DNA of 64,000 nt from Chryseobacterium salipaludis (GTDB lineage Bacteria > Bacteroidota > Bacteroidia > Flavobacteriales > Weeksellaceae), in NCBI RefSeq assembly GCF_022968825.1, contig NZ_JALHKS010000002.1, positions 372,001-436,000 of the forward strand. Direction: 5' to 3'. The translations under genes were made by a program, and so were the position numbers. Below are positions 26,220 through 35,791 of the stretch, one piece after another. The notes beneath the pieces were generated by a model. That model was not told where the DNA came from and searched no databases. It saw only the letters and a list, made by a program, of their open reading frames with translations. The stretch's first letter is position 1; each line of letters starts with the position of its first letter.

Positions 26220-26808
26220 CCAGCTGGAACAGCGAATCAAAGACAGCCTGGAGCAACGAAGCCTGACTCCTCAGCGAGACCTCTGGGCAGAAATCGAAGT
26301 GCAGACCGCCAACCAACGGACTGATTCCGGTTTCGGGAAATGGTGGCTGGCGGCAGCTTGTTTGCTTTTGTTTGGCCTCGGCGTGCTTTTTCTGAATCGG
26401 GAAAGAGAACCTGAAATCCGTGTGGTCACCAAAACCATTTCGGCACCCGATACAAAGCTGCAAGCCTCACAGCAAGTAATAGCAACTGAGCAATTATCAT
26501 CTAAAGAGCCGGGTGTACACGAGAACAAACCTCTTCTTCCCGTCACGGAGCCAACGCAAACACCGCCGCAGGCTCTCGCTGAAAAAACGCGGAAGCCTGA
26601 TTTAAAAGATCACCTCGCACCGGTCCTGCCGGAAGCTGTGAAAGCACCGAAAGTGCTCATCGCCACCGCAGATTCTGCGCAACATAAGCCCAAACGAAAA
26701 AAGTATGTGGATGCGTCCACGCTGCTTTTCTCTGTTGAGCATAAAGATGTTATTGAGAAAACCAAGGACGGCAGCAATGTCGCCACCATCGACCTGAACA
26801 CCAAATAA
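26203..26808 (+). CDS. Single-pass membrane protein, candidate anti-sigma factor
   Basis: 201 residues. A short charged N-terminal part (QLEQRIKDSLEQRSLTPQRD) precedes one membrane segment (KWWLAAACLLLFGLGVLFL, about residues 46-65); the rest is a Pro/Thr/Lys-rich periplasmic tail ending in TIDLNTK. There is no ZAS zinc motif. The position, overlapping the ECF sigma gene by 17 bases, is that of a membrane anti-sigma factor whose N-terminus binds the sigma factor. No family is recognised; an alternative start is ATG 26209. Confidence 0.7.
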   Translation: MNMHDNQLEQRIKDSLEQRSLTPQRDLWAEIEVQTANQRTDSGFGKWWLAAACLLLFGLGVLFLNREREPEIRVVTKTISAPDTKLQASQQVIATEQLSSKEPGVHENKPLLPVTEPTQTPPQALAEKTRKPDLKDHLAPVLPEAVKAPKVLIATADSAQHKPKRKKYVDASTLLFSVEHKDVIEKTKDGSNVATIDLNTK

Positions 26809-26834
26809 TCTGTAACCATAAAACTAGTATAAAT

Positions 26835-27872
26835 ATGATTAAGAAAATAATCATAGCAGGATGGGTCTGCCTGTTTGCTGCCTCCCTGCACGCTCAAAGG
26901 AAATTAAACATTAACCTGAATCAGAAAGATGATACCCAGGTAAGTCCGATTGTGCGCGAAAAGGTAGAGGAATATGCCGCAAAGATCAATACCATTATCC
27001 AGGAAGAAAAAAGAAAAATGGATCTGGAACTGCAGCTGCTTGCCGAAAAAAAACTGCCGGCGGAAACTGCAGACCGCGAGAAAGCAGCCATCGCGGATCG
27101 TTATTCAGAAAAAATTGATCAGCGTATCGAAGCACTCGGTTTTGATCTGGACGATGTGATTCAGAAACAGGTGCGCTATTCCCTGCTCAATACAGATGCC
27201 GCCTCGAATGAAGAACTCAAAGCCCAGCTCCTGAAAAAATTCCGGCCTACGCGCAATCTGACGGGTTACGCATCGTATGGTGTCATGGTGCTCACCAACG
27301 AACAGCCTGATAATACGCTTGATTCCAACATCGGCTACAACAGTAATCTCGAATTTGGATTTAAGTTTAATTACCAGCTGAGCCGCACCAGCCCCTGGAG
27401 TGTAATTTCGGGCCTTGGTTTTTCCTGGCGGACCGTGCGCCTGGATAATGATAAATACTTTACAAAAACCGAACAGTCCGGCGTTGCCATTGCCGACTAT
27501 ACCGGAAACCAGCGAAAAAATAAGCTGCGTACAGGATACCTTATGGTACCGTTCGGCTTCCAGTACAACTTTTCTAAACTGAGAAGTGCCGGCATGGATA
27601 TCCAGTACCGCCGGTATGACGACAGTTTTCGTGTGGGTGCCAATCTGTACGGTGGCGTGCGGATGTCTACTAATAATATTGTGCGCGGCAGCGGACCAAG
27701 CTTTCGCTCGAGAGAAAATTATTACGTAAATCCTTTTATTTACGGTGCGCAGGTCACATTTTCGTATAAAGATATCAGTCTTTTTGTGCGGCGCGATTTC
27801 AGCAACTATTTTGAAAAAGGCTATTTCCCCGATGATAAAGCATTGGTGGTGGGAATTGGAATTGGCTTATAA
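26835..27872 (+). CDS. Outer-membrane beta-barrel protein with N-terminal coiled coil
   Basis: 345 residues with a Sec signal peptide (to about SLHAQ). Residues about 45-120 are a Glu/Lys/Arg-rich coiled coil (KINTIIQEEKRKMDLELQLL). From about 140 on, alternating hydrophobic strands with aromatic ends (FRVGANLYGGVRMS, FIYGAQVTFSYKDISLFV) suggest a barrel ending in LVVGIGIGL. It is the third gene of the sigma/anti-sigma unit, 26 bases after the second. The coiled coil could hold cargo or contact peptidoglycan. No named family. Confidence 0.75.
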   Translation: MIKKIIIAGWVCLFAASLHAQRKLNINLNQKDDTQVSPIVREKVEEYAAKINTIIQEEKRKMDLELQLLAEKKLPAETADREKAAIADRYSEKIDQRIEALGFDLDDVIQKQVRYSLLNTDAASNEELKAQLLKKFRPTRNLTGYASYGVMVLTNEQPDNTLDSNIGYNSNLEFGFKFNYQLSRTSPWSVISGLGFSWRTVRLDNDKYFTKTEQSGVAIADYTGNQRKNKLRTGYLMVPFGFQYNFSKLRSAGMDIQYRRYDDSFRVGANLYGGVRMSTNNIVRGSGPSFRSRENYYVNPFIYGAQVTFSYKDISLFVRRDFSNYFEKGYFPDDKALVVGIGIGL

Positions 27873-27875
27873 AAC

Positions 27876-27907
27876 AAAGCTCCGAAACTAATTGTTCCGG
27901 AGCTTTT
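27876..27907. terminator. Bidirectional terminator between barrel gene and fumC
   Basis: A stem of nine pairs (27876-27884 with matching right arm ending near 27905), extended by an inner AAC/GTT pair, loop TAATT. T-rich tracts flank both sides, suiting convergent genes. Confidence 0.75.
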
Positions 27908-27926
27908 TCATTTATATGTCAATAGT

Positions 27927-29309
27927 TTACACCATATCTTCCGGCTTCACCCATTCATCAAACTGCTCCGGCGTCAGCAAACCGAGGTTCACCGCTTCTT
28001 CTTTCAGCGTAGTGCCATTGGCGTGCGCAGTCTTCGCAATTTTAGCGGCGTTTTCATAACCGATGTGCGTATTCAAAGCAGTCACCAGCATCAGCGATTT
28101 ATCAACCAGTTCTTTGATTCGCGCTTTATTCGGTTTAATACCCACAGCGCAATGTTCATCAAAGGAGATACACGCATCGCCCAGCAACTGTGCCGACTGC
28201 AGGAAATTGAACGCCATCACGGGCTTGAAAACATTCAGTTCATAATTTCCCTGCGTACCGGCAAAAGAAATCGTAGTATCATTTCCGAGTACCTGCGCGC
28301 ACACCATCGTTAGTGCTTCATTCTGGGTAGGGTTCACCTTTCCGGGCATGATGGAGGAGCCGGGTTCGTTTTCCGGAATATGGATCTCACCAATGCCGCT
28401 GCGCGGACCGGAGGCCAGCAAACGGATATCCTGTGCGATTTTGTATAGGGATACGGCCAGCTGCTTCAGCGCACCATGGCTTTCCACAATCGCGTCATGT
28501 GCGGCCAGCGCTTCAAACTTATTCGGGGCGGTAACAAAGGGCAATCCGGTGAACTCAGAAATATACTGGGCGACCAGCACATCATATCCTTTCGGTGTGT
28601 TCAGACCGGTTCCTACTGCGGTTCCGCCCAAAGCGATTTCCTGCAGGTGATCCAGTGTATTGGTCAGCGCTTTCAGGCCGTAGTCCAGTTGCGCCACATA
28701 GCCGGAGAATTCCTGGCCAAGCGTGAGCGGGGTGGCATCCATCAGGTGGGTGCGCCCGATTTTCACGATGTCCTTAAACTCTTCTGCTTTTTTATGAAGC
28801 GTATCGCGCAGCCTTTCTACCGCCGGCAGTGTGTGTTCCACCACTTTTTTGTAAGCAGCAATGTGCATCGCTGTCGGATAGGTATCGTTGGAGCTCTGTG
28901 ATTTGTTCACATCATCATTCGGGTGTACTTCCGATTTTTCACCGAGTTTGCCGCCTTGGTTCACATGTGCTTTATTGGAAATAACCTCATTTACATTCAT
29001 GTTGGACTGTGTGCCCGAGCCGGTTTGCCAGATCACCAGCGGAAACTGGTTGTTCAGTTTTCCCTCCAGAATTTCATCGCAGACGGCTGCAATCATATCG
29101 CGTTTTTCCGCAGGCAAAACGCCAAGCTCTGCGTTGGCATAGGCAGCTGCCTTTTTCAGGTAGGCAAACGCTTCGATGATTTCATGCGGCATGGAAGCTT
29201 CCGGCCCGATGCGGAAATTGTTGCGGGAGCGTTCCGTTTGTGCACCCCAGAATTTGTCGGCAGGTACCTGTACCTCGCCCATCGTGTCATGTTCGGTTCT
29301 GTAATTCAT
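27927..29309 (-). CDS. fumC: Class II fumarate hydratase
   Basis: 460 residues. FumC reversibly hydrates fumarate to L-malate in the TCA cycle without an iron-sulfur cluster, so it is oxygen-stable. The family signature [15 protein letters not shown], the substrate loop [17 protein letters not shown] and the [20 protein letters not shown] motif are all intact. Length is standard. It is divergent to a class I fumarase gene, with a GC-rich palindromic element between them; together they give the cell two biochemically different fumarases. Confidence 0.97.
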   Translation of the reverse strand: MNYRTEHDTMGEVQVPADKFWGAQTERSRNNFRIGPEASMPHEIIEAFAYLKKAAAYANAELGVLPAEKRDMIAAVCDEILEGKLNNQFPLVIWQTGSGTQSNMNVNEVISNKAHVNQGGKLGEKSEVHPNDDVNKSQSSNDTYPTAMHIAAYKKVVEHTLPAVERLRDTLHKKAEEFKDIVKIGRTHLMDATPLTLGQEFSGYVAQLDYGLKALTNTLDHLQEIALGGTAVGTGLNTPKGYDVLVAQYISEFTGLPFVTAPNKFEALAAHDAIVESHGALKQLAVSLYKIAQDIRLLASGPRSGIGEIHIPENEPGSSIMPGKVNPTQNEALTMVCAQVLGNDTTISFAGTQGNYELNVFKPVMAFNFLQSAQLLGDACISFDEHCAVGIKPNKARIKELVDKSLMLVTALNTHIGYENAAKIAKTAHANGTTLKEEAVNLGLLTPEQFDEWVKPEDMV

Positions 29310-29337
29310 AGATTGGATTTGTTGTAATTATTTTTGG

Positions 29338-29485
29338 AGCGGGGCGGTGGGATTCCTTTTCGCGAGCCGTCGCGCTTTCCGCTGTATCTCGCGGCAGCGC
29401 ACCAGCGCTGCCGCGAGGATGCCGCTGCAATCGCGGCTATCAGGACGTTCCCCGACTCTCTTCCCGGCCCTGCGCCTTTTAAACT
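29338..29485. repeat. GC-rich palindromic element between the two fumarase genes
   Basis: About 150 bases, much more GC-rich than its surroundings. The core is a perfect inverted repeat of 13-bp arms, CTCGCGGCAGCGC at 29388-29400 and its complement at 29405-29417, with a 4-base ACCA loop. The arms are flanked by related direct repeats TTCCGCTGTATC and TGCCGCTGCAATC. The layout resembles REP-like intergenic elements I associate with Chryseobacterium genomes; no second copy was noticed in this window, so dispersed-repeat status is inference. Confidence 0.6.
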
Positions 29486-29559
29486 ATAAAATTACGGAAT
29501 TCCGCTCAAACTGTTTTTGTCTGCAGGGACCGGTAGTTTCTTTCGTGCATTAAATTGCC

Positions 29560-29567
29560 TATTTTTG
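29560..29567 (+). promoter_or_regulatory. -7 promoter box (TATTTTTG) for class I fumarase
   Basis: Exact TAnnTTTG match 26 bases before the ATG at 29594. A longer frame beginning at 29555 would start upstream of this box and is rejected. Confidence 0.55.
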
Positions 29568-29593
29568 CCGCCAGAAAAACAACCCTTTACTTT

Positions 29594-31204
29594 ATGGACT
29601 TTTTTTATCAGGAACCGTTTCCGGTTTTGCAGGATGACACCCAGTACAAGCAGCTGACTTCCGATTATGTAACCGTTGAAAAAGTTGGCGACCGCGAGAT
29701 TCTTACCGTGGATCCGCGCGGCCTGGAACTGCTTGCAGAAAATGCCCTGGCCGATGTTTCCTTTATGCTGCGCTCTTCGCACCTGCAGAAACTTCAGAAT
29801 ATTCTGAACGATCCTGAAGCCACAGATAATGACCGTTTCGTTGCCTACAACTTGTTGCAGAATGCAGCAGTCGCCATCGAGGGTGCGCTGCCTTCCTGCC
29901 AGGATACCGGCACGGCGATCTGCGTGGCGAAAAAAGGAGAAAATGTGTACACCGGCGCAGAGGATGCGGAATGGATTTCCAAAGGAATTTATAATACCTA
30001 TCAAAAAAGAAACCTGCGTTTCTCACAGATTGTACCGTTAACCATGTTCGAGGAGAAAAACTCGGGAACAAACCTGCCGGCGCAGATTGATATTTATGCC
30101 ACCCGCGGCAGTGAGTACCATTTCCTGTTTCTGGCAAAAGGAGGAGGTTCGGCCAATAAAACCTTCCTGTACCAAAAGACCAAGTCTCTGCTGAATGACG
30201 CGTCGCTGGAAGCGTTTGTGCGTGAGCGTATTATGGACCTGGGAACTGCCGCCTGTCCGCCATACCACTTGGCGTTGGTAATCGGCGGAACCTCTGCCGA
30301 AGCCAACCTTGCCGCGGTGAAAAAAGCCAGTGCCGGCTATTATGACCATTTGCCCACCGAAGGCAATATGGGCGGCCAAGCCTTCCGTGATCTGGAGTGG
30401 GAACAGCGCGTGCAGCAAATCTGCCAGGAAAGCGCCATCGGTGCTCAGTTCGGCGGTAAATATTTAACGCACGACGTTCGTGTGATTCGTCTGCCGCGTC
30501 ACGCCGCGAGTTGTCCGGTCGGGATGGGTGTTTCCTGTTCGGCCGACCGTAACATTAAAGGAAAAATCACCAGAGATGGCATCTTCCTGGAACAACTGGA
30601 GAGCAACCCGAAAAGATTTCTGCCACATACGCCGCCTCATCTCGAGGAACCGGTGACCATTGACCTAAACCGACCAATGGCGGAAGTGCTGGCGGAACTG
30701 TCGCAATATCCGATTAAAACACGGCTGATGCTGAACGGTACGCTTATCGTGGCACGGGATATTGCGCATGCGAAAATAAAAGAACTGCTGGACAGCGGAC
30801 AGCCGATGCCGGACTATTTCAAAAAGCATCCGGTATATTATGCCGGTCCCGCCAAAACCCCGGAAGGTTTGCCCTCCGGAAGTTTCGGCCCGACTACGGC
30901 CGGCCGTATGGATGTATACGTGGACGAATTCCAGTCGCATGGCGGCAGCATGATTATGCTCGCCAAAGGAAACCGCAGCGCCGAGGTGAAGAACGCCTGC
31001 CACAAATATGGTGGCTTCTATCTGGGCTCGATCGGCGGTCCTGCTGCAATCCTCGCCAAGGAAAATATCACGTCGGTAGAAGTGGTGGATTTCCCGGAGC
31101 TGGGCATGGAAGCCGTGCGCAAAATTGAAATCAAAAATTTCCCCGCCTTTATTATTACTGATGATAAAGGAAATGATTTCTTTGAGTCCATCGTTACATC
31201 TTAA
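29594..31204 (+). CDS. Class I (iron-sulfur) fumarate hydratase
   Basis: 536 residues of the FumA/FumB type, which uses an oxygen-labile 4Fe-4S cluster. Cluster cysteines are visible in PSCQDTGTA, then AACPPYH and [15 protein letters not shown]. The N-terminal alpha domain and C-terminal beta domain ([20 protein letters not shown]) are fused in one chain, as in E. coli FumA. It is divergent from fumC; pairing both classes next to each other would let the cell keep fumarase activity under iron limitation or oxidative stress while using the faster iron enzyme otherwise. The start at 29594 ([10 protein letters not shown]) fits family N-termini. Confidence 0.95.
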   Translation: MDFFYQEPFPVLQDDTQYKQLTSDYVTVEKVGDREILTVDPRGLELLAENALADVSFMLRSSHLQKLQNILNDPEATDNDRFVAYNLLQNAAVAIEGALPSCQDTGTAICVAKKGENVYTGAEDAEWISKGIYNTYQKRNLRFSQIVPLTMFEEKNSGTNLPAQIDIYATRGSEYHFLFLAKGGGSANKTFLYQKTKSLLNDASLEAFVRERIMDLGTAACPPYHLALVIGGTSAEANLAAVKKASAGYYDHLPTEGNMGGQAFRDLEWEQRVQQICQESAIGAQFGGKYLTHDVRVIRLPRHAASCPVGMGVSCSADRNIKGKITRDGIFLEQLESNPKRFLPHTPPHLEEPVTIDLNRPMAEVLAELSQYPIKTRLMLNGTLIVARDIAHAKIKELLDSGQPMPDYFKKHPVYYAGPAKTPEGLPSGSFGPTTAGRMDVYVDEFQSHGGSMIMLAKGNRSAEVKNACHKYGGFYLGSIGGPAAILAKENITSVEVVDFPELGMEAVRKIEIKNFPAFIITDDKGNDFFESIVTS

Positions 31205-31268
31205 GTTTAGAACCGGCATAAATTATAAAAACACGCCGCTAAACTTTTGTACACATTAAAATTTATCC

Positions 31269-31276
31269 TATTTTTG
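31269..31276 (+). promoter_or_regulatory. -7 promoter box (TATTTTTG)
   Basis: Exact TAnnTTTG match 17 bases before the ATG at 31294. Confidence 0.55.
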
Positions 31277-31293
31277 CCTAAAATCTATTTGCA

Positions 31294-31563
31294 ATGATGA
31301 TGTTATCTGCATTCTTTCCGTTTTACCAGTTCCTGTGGACCGCATATTTCTTAGTGATGTTCCTGATTGGATTCTGGTGCATCTTTATGTTCTTCGGTTA
31401 TATTATCCCACTTTGGCTGACGGCTGGTCTGGCGGAATACCTGGGTAAAACCAAGCCTTTCGATCCGGAAGAAGTACGCAGAAAGACATTGCCGGAGCAG
31501 GGTGCGGAAGTGATCTTCAGCAATCCGAAAGGGCAGGGCCCGTTTCTTCACGGTCATCACTAA
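31294..31563 (+). CDS. Small membrane protein, unknown function
   Basis: 89 residues. The first half is very hydrophobic and aromatic (FFPFYQFLWTAYFLVMFLIG and IFMFFGYIIPLWLTAGLAEY), enough for two membrane helices; the second half is a soluble tail (DPEEVRRKTLPEQGAEVIF) ending in HGHH. Translation may start at any of the first three Met codons. It has its own promoter and is followed by a terminator before prfA. No family recognised; it looks like a real, independently transcribed gene. Confidence 0.65.
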   Translation: MMMLSAFFPFYQFLWTAYFLVMFLIGFWCIFMFFGYIIPLWLTAGLAEYLGKTKPFDPEEVRRKTLPEQGAEVIFSNPKGQGPFLHGHH

Positions 31564-31634
31564 GTGATGTCACTGCACTCCCACTTTAATTCCGGGAGTT
31601 GTGGTCACAAAGCAACAATATATATATACTTCAG

Positions 31635-31665
31635 TCAGTTCTTCTTCGGGAGAACTGATTTTTTT
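31635..31665 (+). terminator. Terminator whose T-run merges with the prfA promoter
   Basis: An 8-bp stem (TCAGTTCT at 31635-31642, AGAACTGA at 31651-31658) with an 8-base loop, then a T run at 31659-31665. The last T is the first base of the TATCTTTG promoter box for prfA. Confidence 0.8.
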
Positions 31666-31672
31666 ATCTTTG
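31665..31672 (+). promoter_or_regulatory. -7 promoter box (TATCTTTG) for prfA
   Basis: Exact TAnnTTTG match, 19 bases before the prfA ATG and fused to the preceding terminator tract. Confidence 0.55.
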
Positions 31673-31691
31673 CACCTACAAATAAATATCT

Positions 31692-32777
31692 ATGTCAAAG
31701 TCTCTTATTCCAAAACTTCAGGCGATCAAACAGCGTTATAATGAAGTAGCGGACCTGATTATTCAGCCCGATATCATTTCGGACCAGAAGAAATATTCTG
31801 CCCTGAACAAGGAATACAGCGACCTGGGCAAAATTGTAACTGTTTTCGATGAATATCAGCAAACCCTGAACACCATCGAAGAATCCGACGAAATCATTGC
31901 CGATGGCAGCGACCGTGAATTTGTAGAACTGGCCAAAATAGAGAAACAGGAAGCACTGGAAAAAGTTCCGGACCTGGAAGAACAGTTGAAAATCCTGCTC
32001 ATCCCGAAAGATCCGGCTGATGATAAAAACGTAATCGTCGAATTAAGAGCGGGTACCGGTGGTGATGAAGCAGCAATTTTTGTGGAAGATGTCTATCGTG
32101 CCTACGCCATGTACTTTAAATCCAAAGGCTGGAAACATGAAATCACCGATTCCAATGAAGCAGCAAAAGGGTACAAGGAACTGATCCTGAAAGTAGAAGG
32201 GGACGGCGTGTATGGAATTATGAAATTTGAATCTGGTGTGCACCGGGTGCAGCGCGTACCGGAAACCGAATCTCAGGGCCGCGTGCATACGTCTGCAATT
32301 ACCGTTGCTGTGCTTCCGGAAGCTGAAGAAATAGACTTTGAATTAAATCCGGCCGATATCGAAATGCAGACTTCCCGCTCCGGAGGTGCCGGCGGCCAGA
32401 ACGTAAACAAGGTTGAAACAAAAGTACAGCTGACCCATAAACCGACCGGTATGGTAGTAGTCTGTCAGCAGGCACGCTCGCAGTTGGCGAACCGTGAACT
32501 TGCGATGGAGATGCTTCGTACCAAACTATACGATATCGAATTGCAGAAAGCCGTAGGCGATGTAGCGGCACAACGAAAATCAATGGTTTCTACCGGTGAC
32601 CGCTCTGCGAAAATTAAAACCTATAATTATCCGCAGGGCAGGGTTACAGACCACCGTATCAACAAATCCATGTACAACCTGGATGCCTATATGAATGGTG
32701 ATCTTCAGGAAATGATTGATGCCGTAATCATGGCAGAAAATGCTGAAAAGATGAAAGGTGAAGAGGAAAACTATTAA
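31692..32777 (+). CDS. prfA: Peptide chain release factor 1
   Basis: 361 residues. RF1 recognises UAA and UAG codons and triggers peptide release. The GGQ catalytic motif is at 234-236 ([13 protein letters not shown]), and the stop-codon reading tripeptide corresponds to P190-E-T192 in [14 protein letters not shown] (PxT type, which distinguishes RF1 from RF2). Length and motif order are normal. It is preceded by its own promoter nested in the upstream terminator and is probably monocistronic. Confidence 0.97.
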   Translation: MSKSLIPKLQAIKQRYNEVADLIIQPDIISDQKKYSALNKEYSDLGKIVTVFDEYQQTLNTIEESDEIIADGSDREFVELAKIEKQEALEKVPDLEEQLKILLIPKDPADDKNVIVELRAGTGGDEAAIFVEDVYRAYAMYFKSKGWKHEITDSNEAAKGYKELILKVEGDGVYGIMKFESGVHRVQRVPETESQGRVHTSAITVAVLPEAEEIDFELNPADIEMQTSRSGGAGGQNVNKVETKVQLTHKPTGMVVVCQQARSQLANRELAMEMLRTKLYDIELQKAVGDVAAQRKSMVSTGDRSAKIKTYNYPQGRVTDHRINKSMYNLDAYMNGDLQEMIDAVIMAENAEKMKGEEENY

Positions 32778-32840
32778 GCGTTTTCAAAAAATTGTATATA
32801 TTCGTATAAACATTAATCCAAAACAACAAAACAAATTATT

Positions 32841-33146
32841 ATGAAAAAAAGCATTTTTATGCTGGGCGCTGCGAGTTTGTTCGCTCTGGCATCATGCAAG
32901 AAAACGGAAACAACTGCAACCGATGTAAACGCTGACTCTACGGAAACAGCAATCGTGGTAGATAATGATTCATTGCCAATTACCAATGATTCTACAATCA
33001 ACGCAATGGACAATGCTGCTGAAAATGCAGTGGATGCTACCGGCGACGCAATTAAAGATGGCGCGCAAAGCGTAAAAGAAGGTGCTGAAAACGTAGGAAA
33101 CGACGTTAAAGACGCAACTGATGGCGATGGAAACCCTCGCAAATAA
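32841..33146 (+). CDS. Small Asp/Asn-rich lipoprotein
   Basis: 101 residues with a lipobox (FALASC). The mature part is hydrophilic, rich in Asp, Asn, Ala and Thr, and its C-terminal half (NAAENAVDATGDAIKDGAQS) is an amphipathic, LEA/YtxH-like helix. A near-consensus promoter (TATATTCG at 32796-32803) precedes it and a strong terminator follows. A second lipoprotein of the same style (33236-33532) lies next to it, so the two are likely paralogues from a tandem duplication. Function unknown; such proteins are often stress-induced. Confidence 0.72.
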   Translation: MKKSIFMLGAASLFALASCKKTETTATDVNADSTETAIVVDNDSLPITNDSTINAMDNAAENAVDATGDAIKDGAQSVKEGAENVGNDVKDATDGDGNPRK

Positions 33147-33168
33147 TCAGTTTTTTATAAATTGTTTA

Positions 33169-33198
33169 AAACCTGCCAAGTACGGCAGGTTTTTTTCT
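33169..33198 (+). terminator. Intrinsic terminator
   Basis: A perfect 9-bp stem (AAACCTGCC at 33169-33177, GGCAGGTTT at 33184-33192), 6-base loop, followed by a long T tract. Confidence 0.85.
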
Positions 33199-33235
33199 TT
33201 CGGTATTTTCAGAGCATTATTAAATATCCTGAAAC

Positions 33236-33532
33236 ATGAAAAAGATTGTACTGGGCGCAGCTGTCGCCTCTTTATTCCTAACAGCCTGTGAAAAGAAAAC
33301 CACTGTAACGGTGGATGAAGCAGGGAATACCACCACGGTGGAAACGGTGGATTTTGATAAAGAACGCATTGATTCTACTGCTAAAAAAGTGGGAAACAAA
33401 ATTGAAATTGCCGCCGAGCAGACCGGTGATGCTTTAAAAGAAACCGGCCAGAACATTAAAGAAAAAGTAAATGATGCTGACTTAAAACTAAAAGAGCGCA
33501 AGGAAACCAAGCGAACCGATACAGTAAGGTAA
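33236..33532 (+). CDS. Small lipoprotein, paralogue of upstream lipoprotein
   Basis: 98 residues with a lipobox (FLTAC). The mature protein starts [20 protein letters not shown] and continues as an amphipathic, charged helix ([20 protein letters not shown], then [18 protein letters not shown]). The resemblance to the preceding lipoprotein is in layout (lipobox, short linker, one long helix with repeated N/K/E-rich heptad-like spacing) more than sequence. It sits after that gene's terminator and 58 bases before the mutase gene. Function unknown. Confidence 0.7.
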   Translation: MKKIVLGAAVASLFLTACEKKTTVTVDEAGNTTTVETVDFDKERIDSTAKKVGNKIEIAAEQTGDALKETGQNIKEKVNDADLKLKERKETKRTDTVR

Positions 33533-33558
33533 GCTGCTACCGGGTTTCGGGAAATTCG

Positions 33559-33566
33559 TAACTTTA
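33559..33566 (+). promoter_or_regulatory. Near-consensus -7 box (TAACTTTA) for mutase gene
   Basis: Differs from TAnnTTTG in the last base; same octamer as upstream of the tetR and second OsmC genes. 24 bases before the ATG. Confidence 0.35.
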
Positions 33567-33590
33567 CGGCTGATCAAATATTCCCCAGAA

Positions 33591-35714
33591 ATGCGCCTAC
33601 CCATTAAGCAAAAAACGCCTGATTTTACTGTTTCTGCTTCTTTCCCTGAACCGTATTATTTTGAGAAAGATGGTTTGGAGATGAAGTCTTTGTACACAGA
33701 AGAGGATGCTGTAGAATTAAAATCCAAAGGGTACAGCGCAGGAATGGCACCGTATCTCCGCGGGCCGTACACGACCATGTATGTGCAAAAGCCCTGGACC
33801 ATCCGGCAGTATGCTGGATTTTCTACTGCGGAGGAATCCAATGCTTTTTATCGCCGGAACCTGGCAGCCGGGCAGAAAGGATTGTCGGTAGCCTTTGACC
33901 TGGCGACCCACCGCGGGTATGACTCTGACCATCCGCGTGTGGTCGGCGATGTCGGGAAAGCAGGTGTTGCCATCGATTCGGTGGAAGACATGAAAATTCT
34001 GTTTGACCAGATTCCGCTCGACCAGATTTCAGTCTCGATGACGATGAACGGCGCTGTATTGCCGATCCTCGCGTTTTATATCGTAGCAGCTGAGGAACAA
34101 GGTGTAGCACAGCATCAGCTGTCGGGCACGATTCAAAACGACATCCTAAAGGAATTTATGGTGCGGAATACCTACATTTATCCGCCGGCTCCGTCCATGA
34201 AAATCATCGCTGATATCTTTGAATACACCTCTCAGCATATTCCGAAATTTAACTCCATTTCTATTTCCGGTTATCATATGCAAGAAGCAGGCGCCACGCC
34301 CGTTCTGGAAATGGCCTACACGCTGGCCGACGGACTGGAATATGTGCGCACCGGCATTCAGGCAGGGATGAAAGTAGATGACTTTGCACCGCGTCTCTCC
34401 TTTTTCTGGGCAGTCGGAATGAATCATTTTATGGAAATTGCCAAGATGCGCGCTGCACGTGTTATCTGGGCGCAGTTGCTGACGCAGTTTAACCCGCAAA
34501 ATCCGAAGTCCCTTGCACTCCGGACCCACTCGCAAACGTCGGGCTGGAGTCTGACAGAGCAGGAACCTTTTAATAATATTACCCGTACCGCCATCGAAGC
34601 GCTCTCCGCAGCACTGGGCGGAACCCAGTCTTTGCATACAAACGCGCTCGACGAAGCTATTGCGCTCCCAACCGATTACTCGGCTAAAATTGCCCGGAAC
34701 ACTCAGATTATCCTTCAGCAGGAAAGCGGCATCTGCGACGTGGTAGACCCAATGGGTGGCAGCCACGTGGTGGAAGCCCTCACGCAGCAAATGATTAGTG
34801 AAGCGATGAAGTACATTGATGAAGTGGAGCAGGAAGGCGGTATGACCAAAGCCATCGAAGCCGGCATTCCGAAAATGAGGATTGAAGAGGCCGCCGCACG
34901 AAAACAGGCAAAGATTGACAGCGGTGAAGAATTTATTATCGGTGTTAATTCCTTCAGATCAACCCAGTCTCAGGCGGAACTGGACATTCTGGATATTGAC
35001 AATACAGAAGTTCGCCGGAAACAAATTGAGAGGCTGCAGCACATTAAGCAAAACCGCGATGCCGCGGCTGCTGAACAAATTATTGCTCAACTCAGGGAAG
35101 CTGCGCGCACCGGAGAACAAAATTTACTGGAAATTTGTATTGAAGCTGCCCGCCGCCGGGTCACGCTCGGTGAAATGAGCGATGCCATGGAAGAAGTGTT
35201 CGGGCGTTATAAAGCTAATATTAAAACCATCCAGGGAGTCTATGCTATGAATGCAGATAAAAATGAATATTTCGCGCGTGCCTGCGCTTTAAGCGAACAG
35301 TTTGCTTCCGCAGCGGGCCGCCGGCCGCGGATTATTGTAGCCAAGATGGGCCAGGACGGCCATGACCGCGGCGCTAAAGTTGTAGCAACTGCGTTTGCCG
35401 ATATGGGCTTTGATGTGGATGTAGCACCCCTTTTCCAGACGCCGGAAGAAGTGGCCAAACAGGCCGTGGAGAATGATGTGCATATTCTCGGAATTTCCTC
35501 ACTGGCGGCCGGGCATAAAACGCTGGTACCTCAGGTTGTGGAAGAACTGCATAAATACGGCGCAGATGATATTACCATTGTGGTGGGTGGTGTAATTCCG
35601 CAGCAGGATTATGATTTTCTGTACAGCAATGGCGCAGATTATATTTTCGGGCCGGGAACCAATCTGCCAAAGTCAGCCTGCGATATTCTCCAGGGTTTTT
35701 TAAACGAAGAATAA
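33591..35714 (+). CDS. scpA: Methylmalonyl-CoA mutase, large subunit type
   Basis: 707 residues. An N-terminal substrate-binding barrel ([20 protein letters not shown]) is joined to a C-terminal cobalamin-binding domain with the DxHxxG motif ([16 protein letters not shown]) and the downstream VVGGVIP. It interconverts succinyl-CoA and (R)-methylmalonyl-CoA in propionate metabolism using adenosylcobalamin. Many Bacteroidota have a separate small subunit gene just upstream; here the upstream genes are lipoproteins, so the small subunit is absent from this locus, or the enzyme is a homodimer like E. coli Sbm. Its chaperone gene meaB is in the window at 40863. Confidence 0.95.
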   Translation: MRLPIKQKTPDFTVSASFPEPYYFEKDGLEMKSLYTEEDAVELKSKGYSAGMAPYLRGPYTTMYVQKPWTIRQYAGFSTAEESNAFYRRNLAAGQKGLSVAFDLATHRGYDSDHPRVVGDVGKAGVAIDSVEDMKILFDQIPLDQISVSMTMNGAVLPILAFYIVAAEEQGVAQHQLSGTIQNDILKEFMVRNTYIYPPAPSMKIIADIFEYTSQHIPKFNSISISGYHMQEAGATPVLEMAYTLADGLEYVRTGIQAGMKVDDFAPRLSFFWAVGMNHFMEIAKMRAARVIWAQLLTQFNPQNPKSLALRTHSQTSGWSLTEQEPFNNITRTAIEALSAALGGTQSLHTNALDEAIALPTDYSAKIARNTQIILQQESGICDVVDPMGGSHVVEALTQQMISEAMKYIDEVEQEGGMTKAIEAGIPKMRIEEAAARKQAKIDSGEEFIIGVNSFRSTQSQAELDILDIDNTEVRRKQIERLQHIKQNRDAAAAEQIIAQLREAARTGEQNLLEICIEAARRRVTLGEMSDAMEEVFGRYKANIKTIQGVYAMNADKNEYFARACALSEQFASAAGRRPRIIVAKMGQDGHDRGAKVVATAFADMGFDVDVAPLFQTPEEVAKQAVENDVHILGISSLAAGHKTLVPQVVEELHKYGADDITIVVGGVIPQQDYDFLYSNGADYIFGPGTNLPKSACDILQGFLNEE

Positions 35715-35733
35715 CGTATAGTTATATAAGATA

Positions 35734-35767
35734 AAAGCCGCCTGGGAAATTTTTCTCAAGCGGCTTT
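35734..35767. terminator. Hairpin terminator between mutase and pepT
   Basis: An 8-bp perfect outer stem (AAAGCCGC at 35734-35741, GCGGCTTT at 35760-35767), extended inward by imperfect pairs. It separates convergent genes and can serve both. Confidence 0.7.
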
Positions 35768-35791
35768 CATATCAGCAAAACAACATAGATC

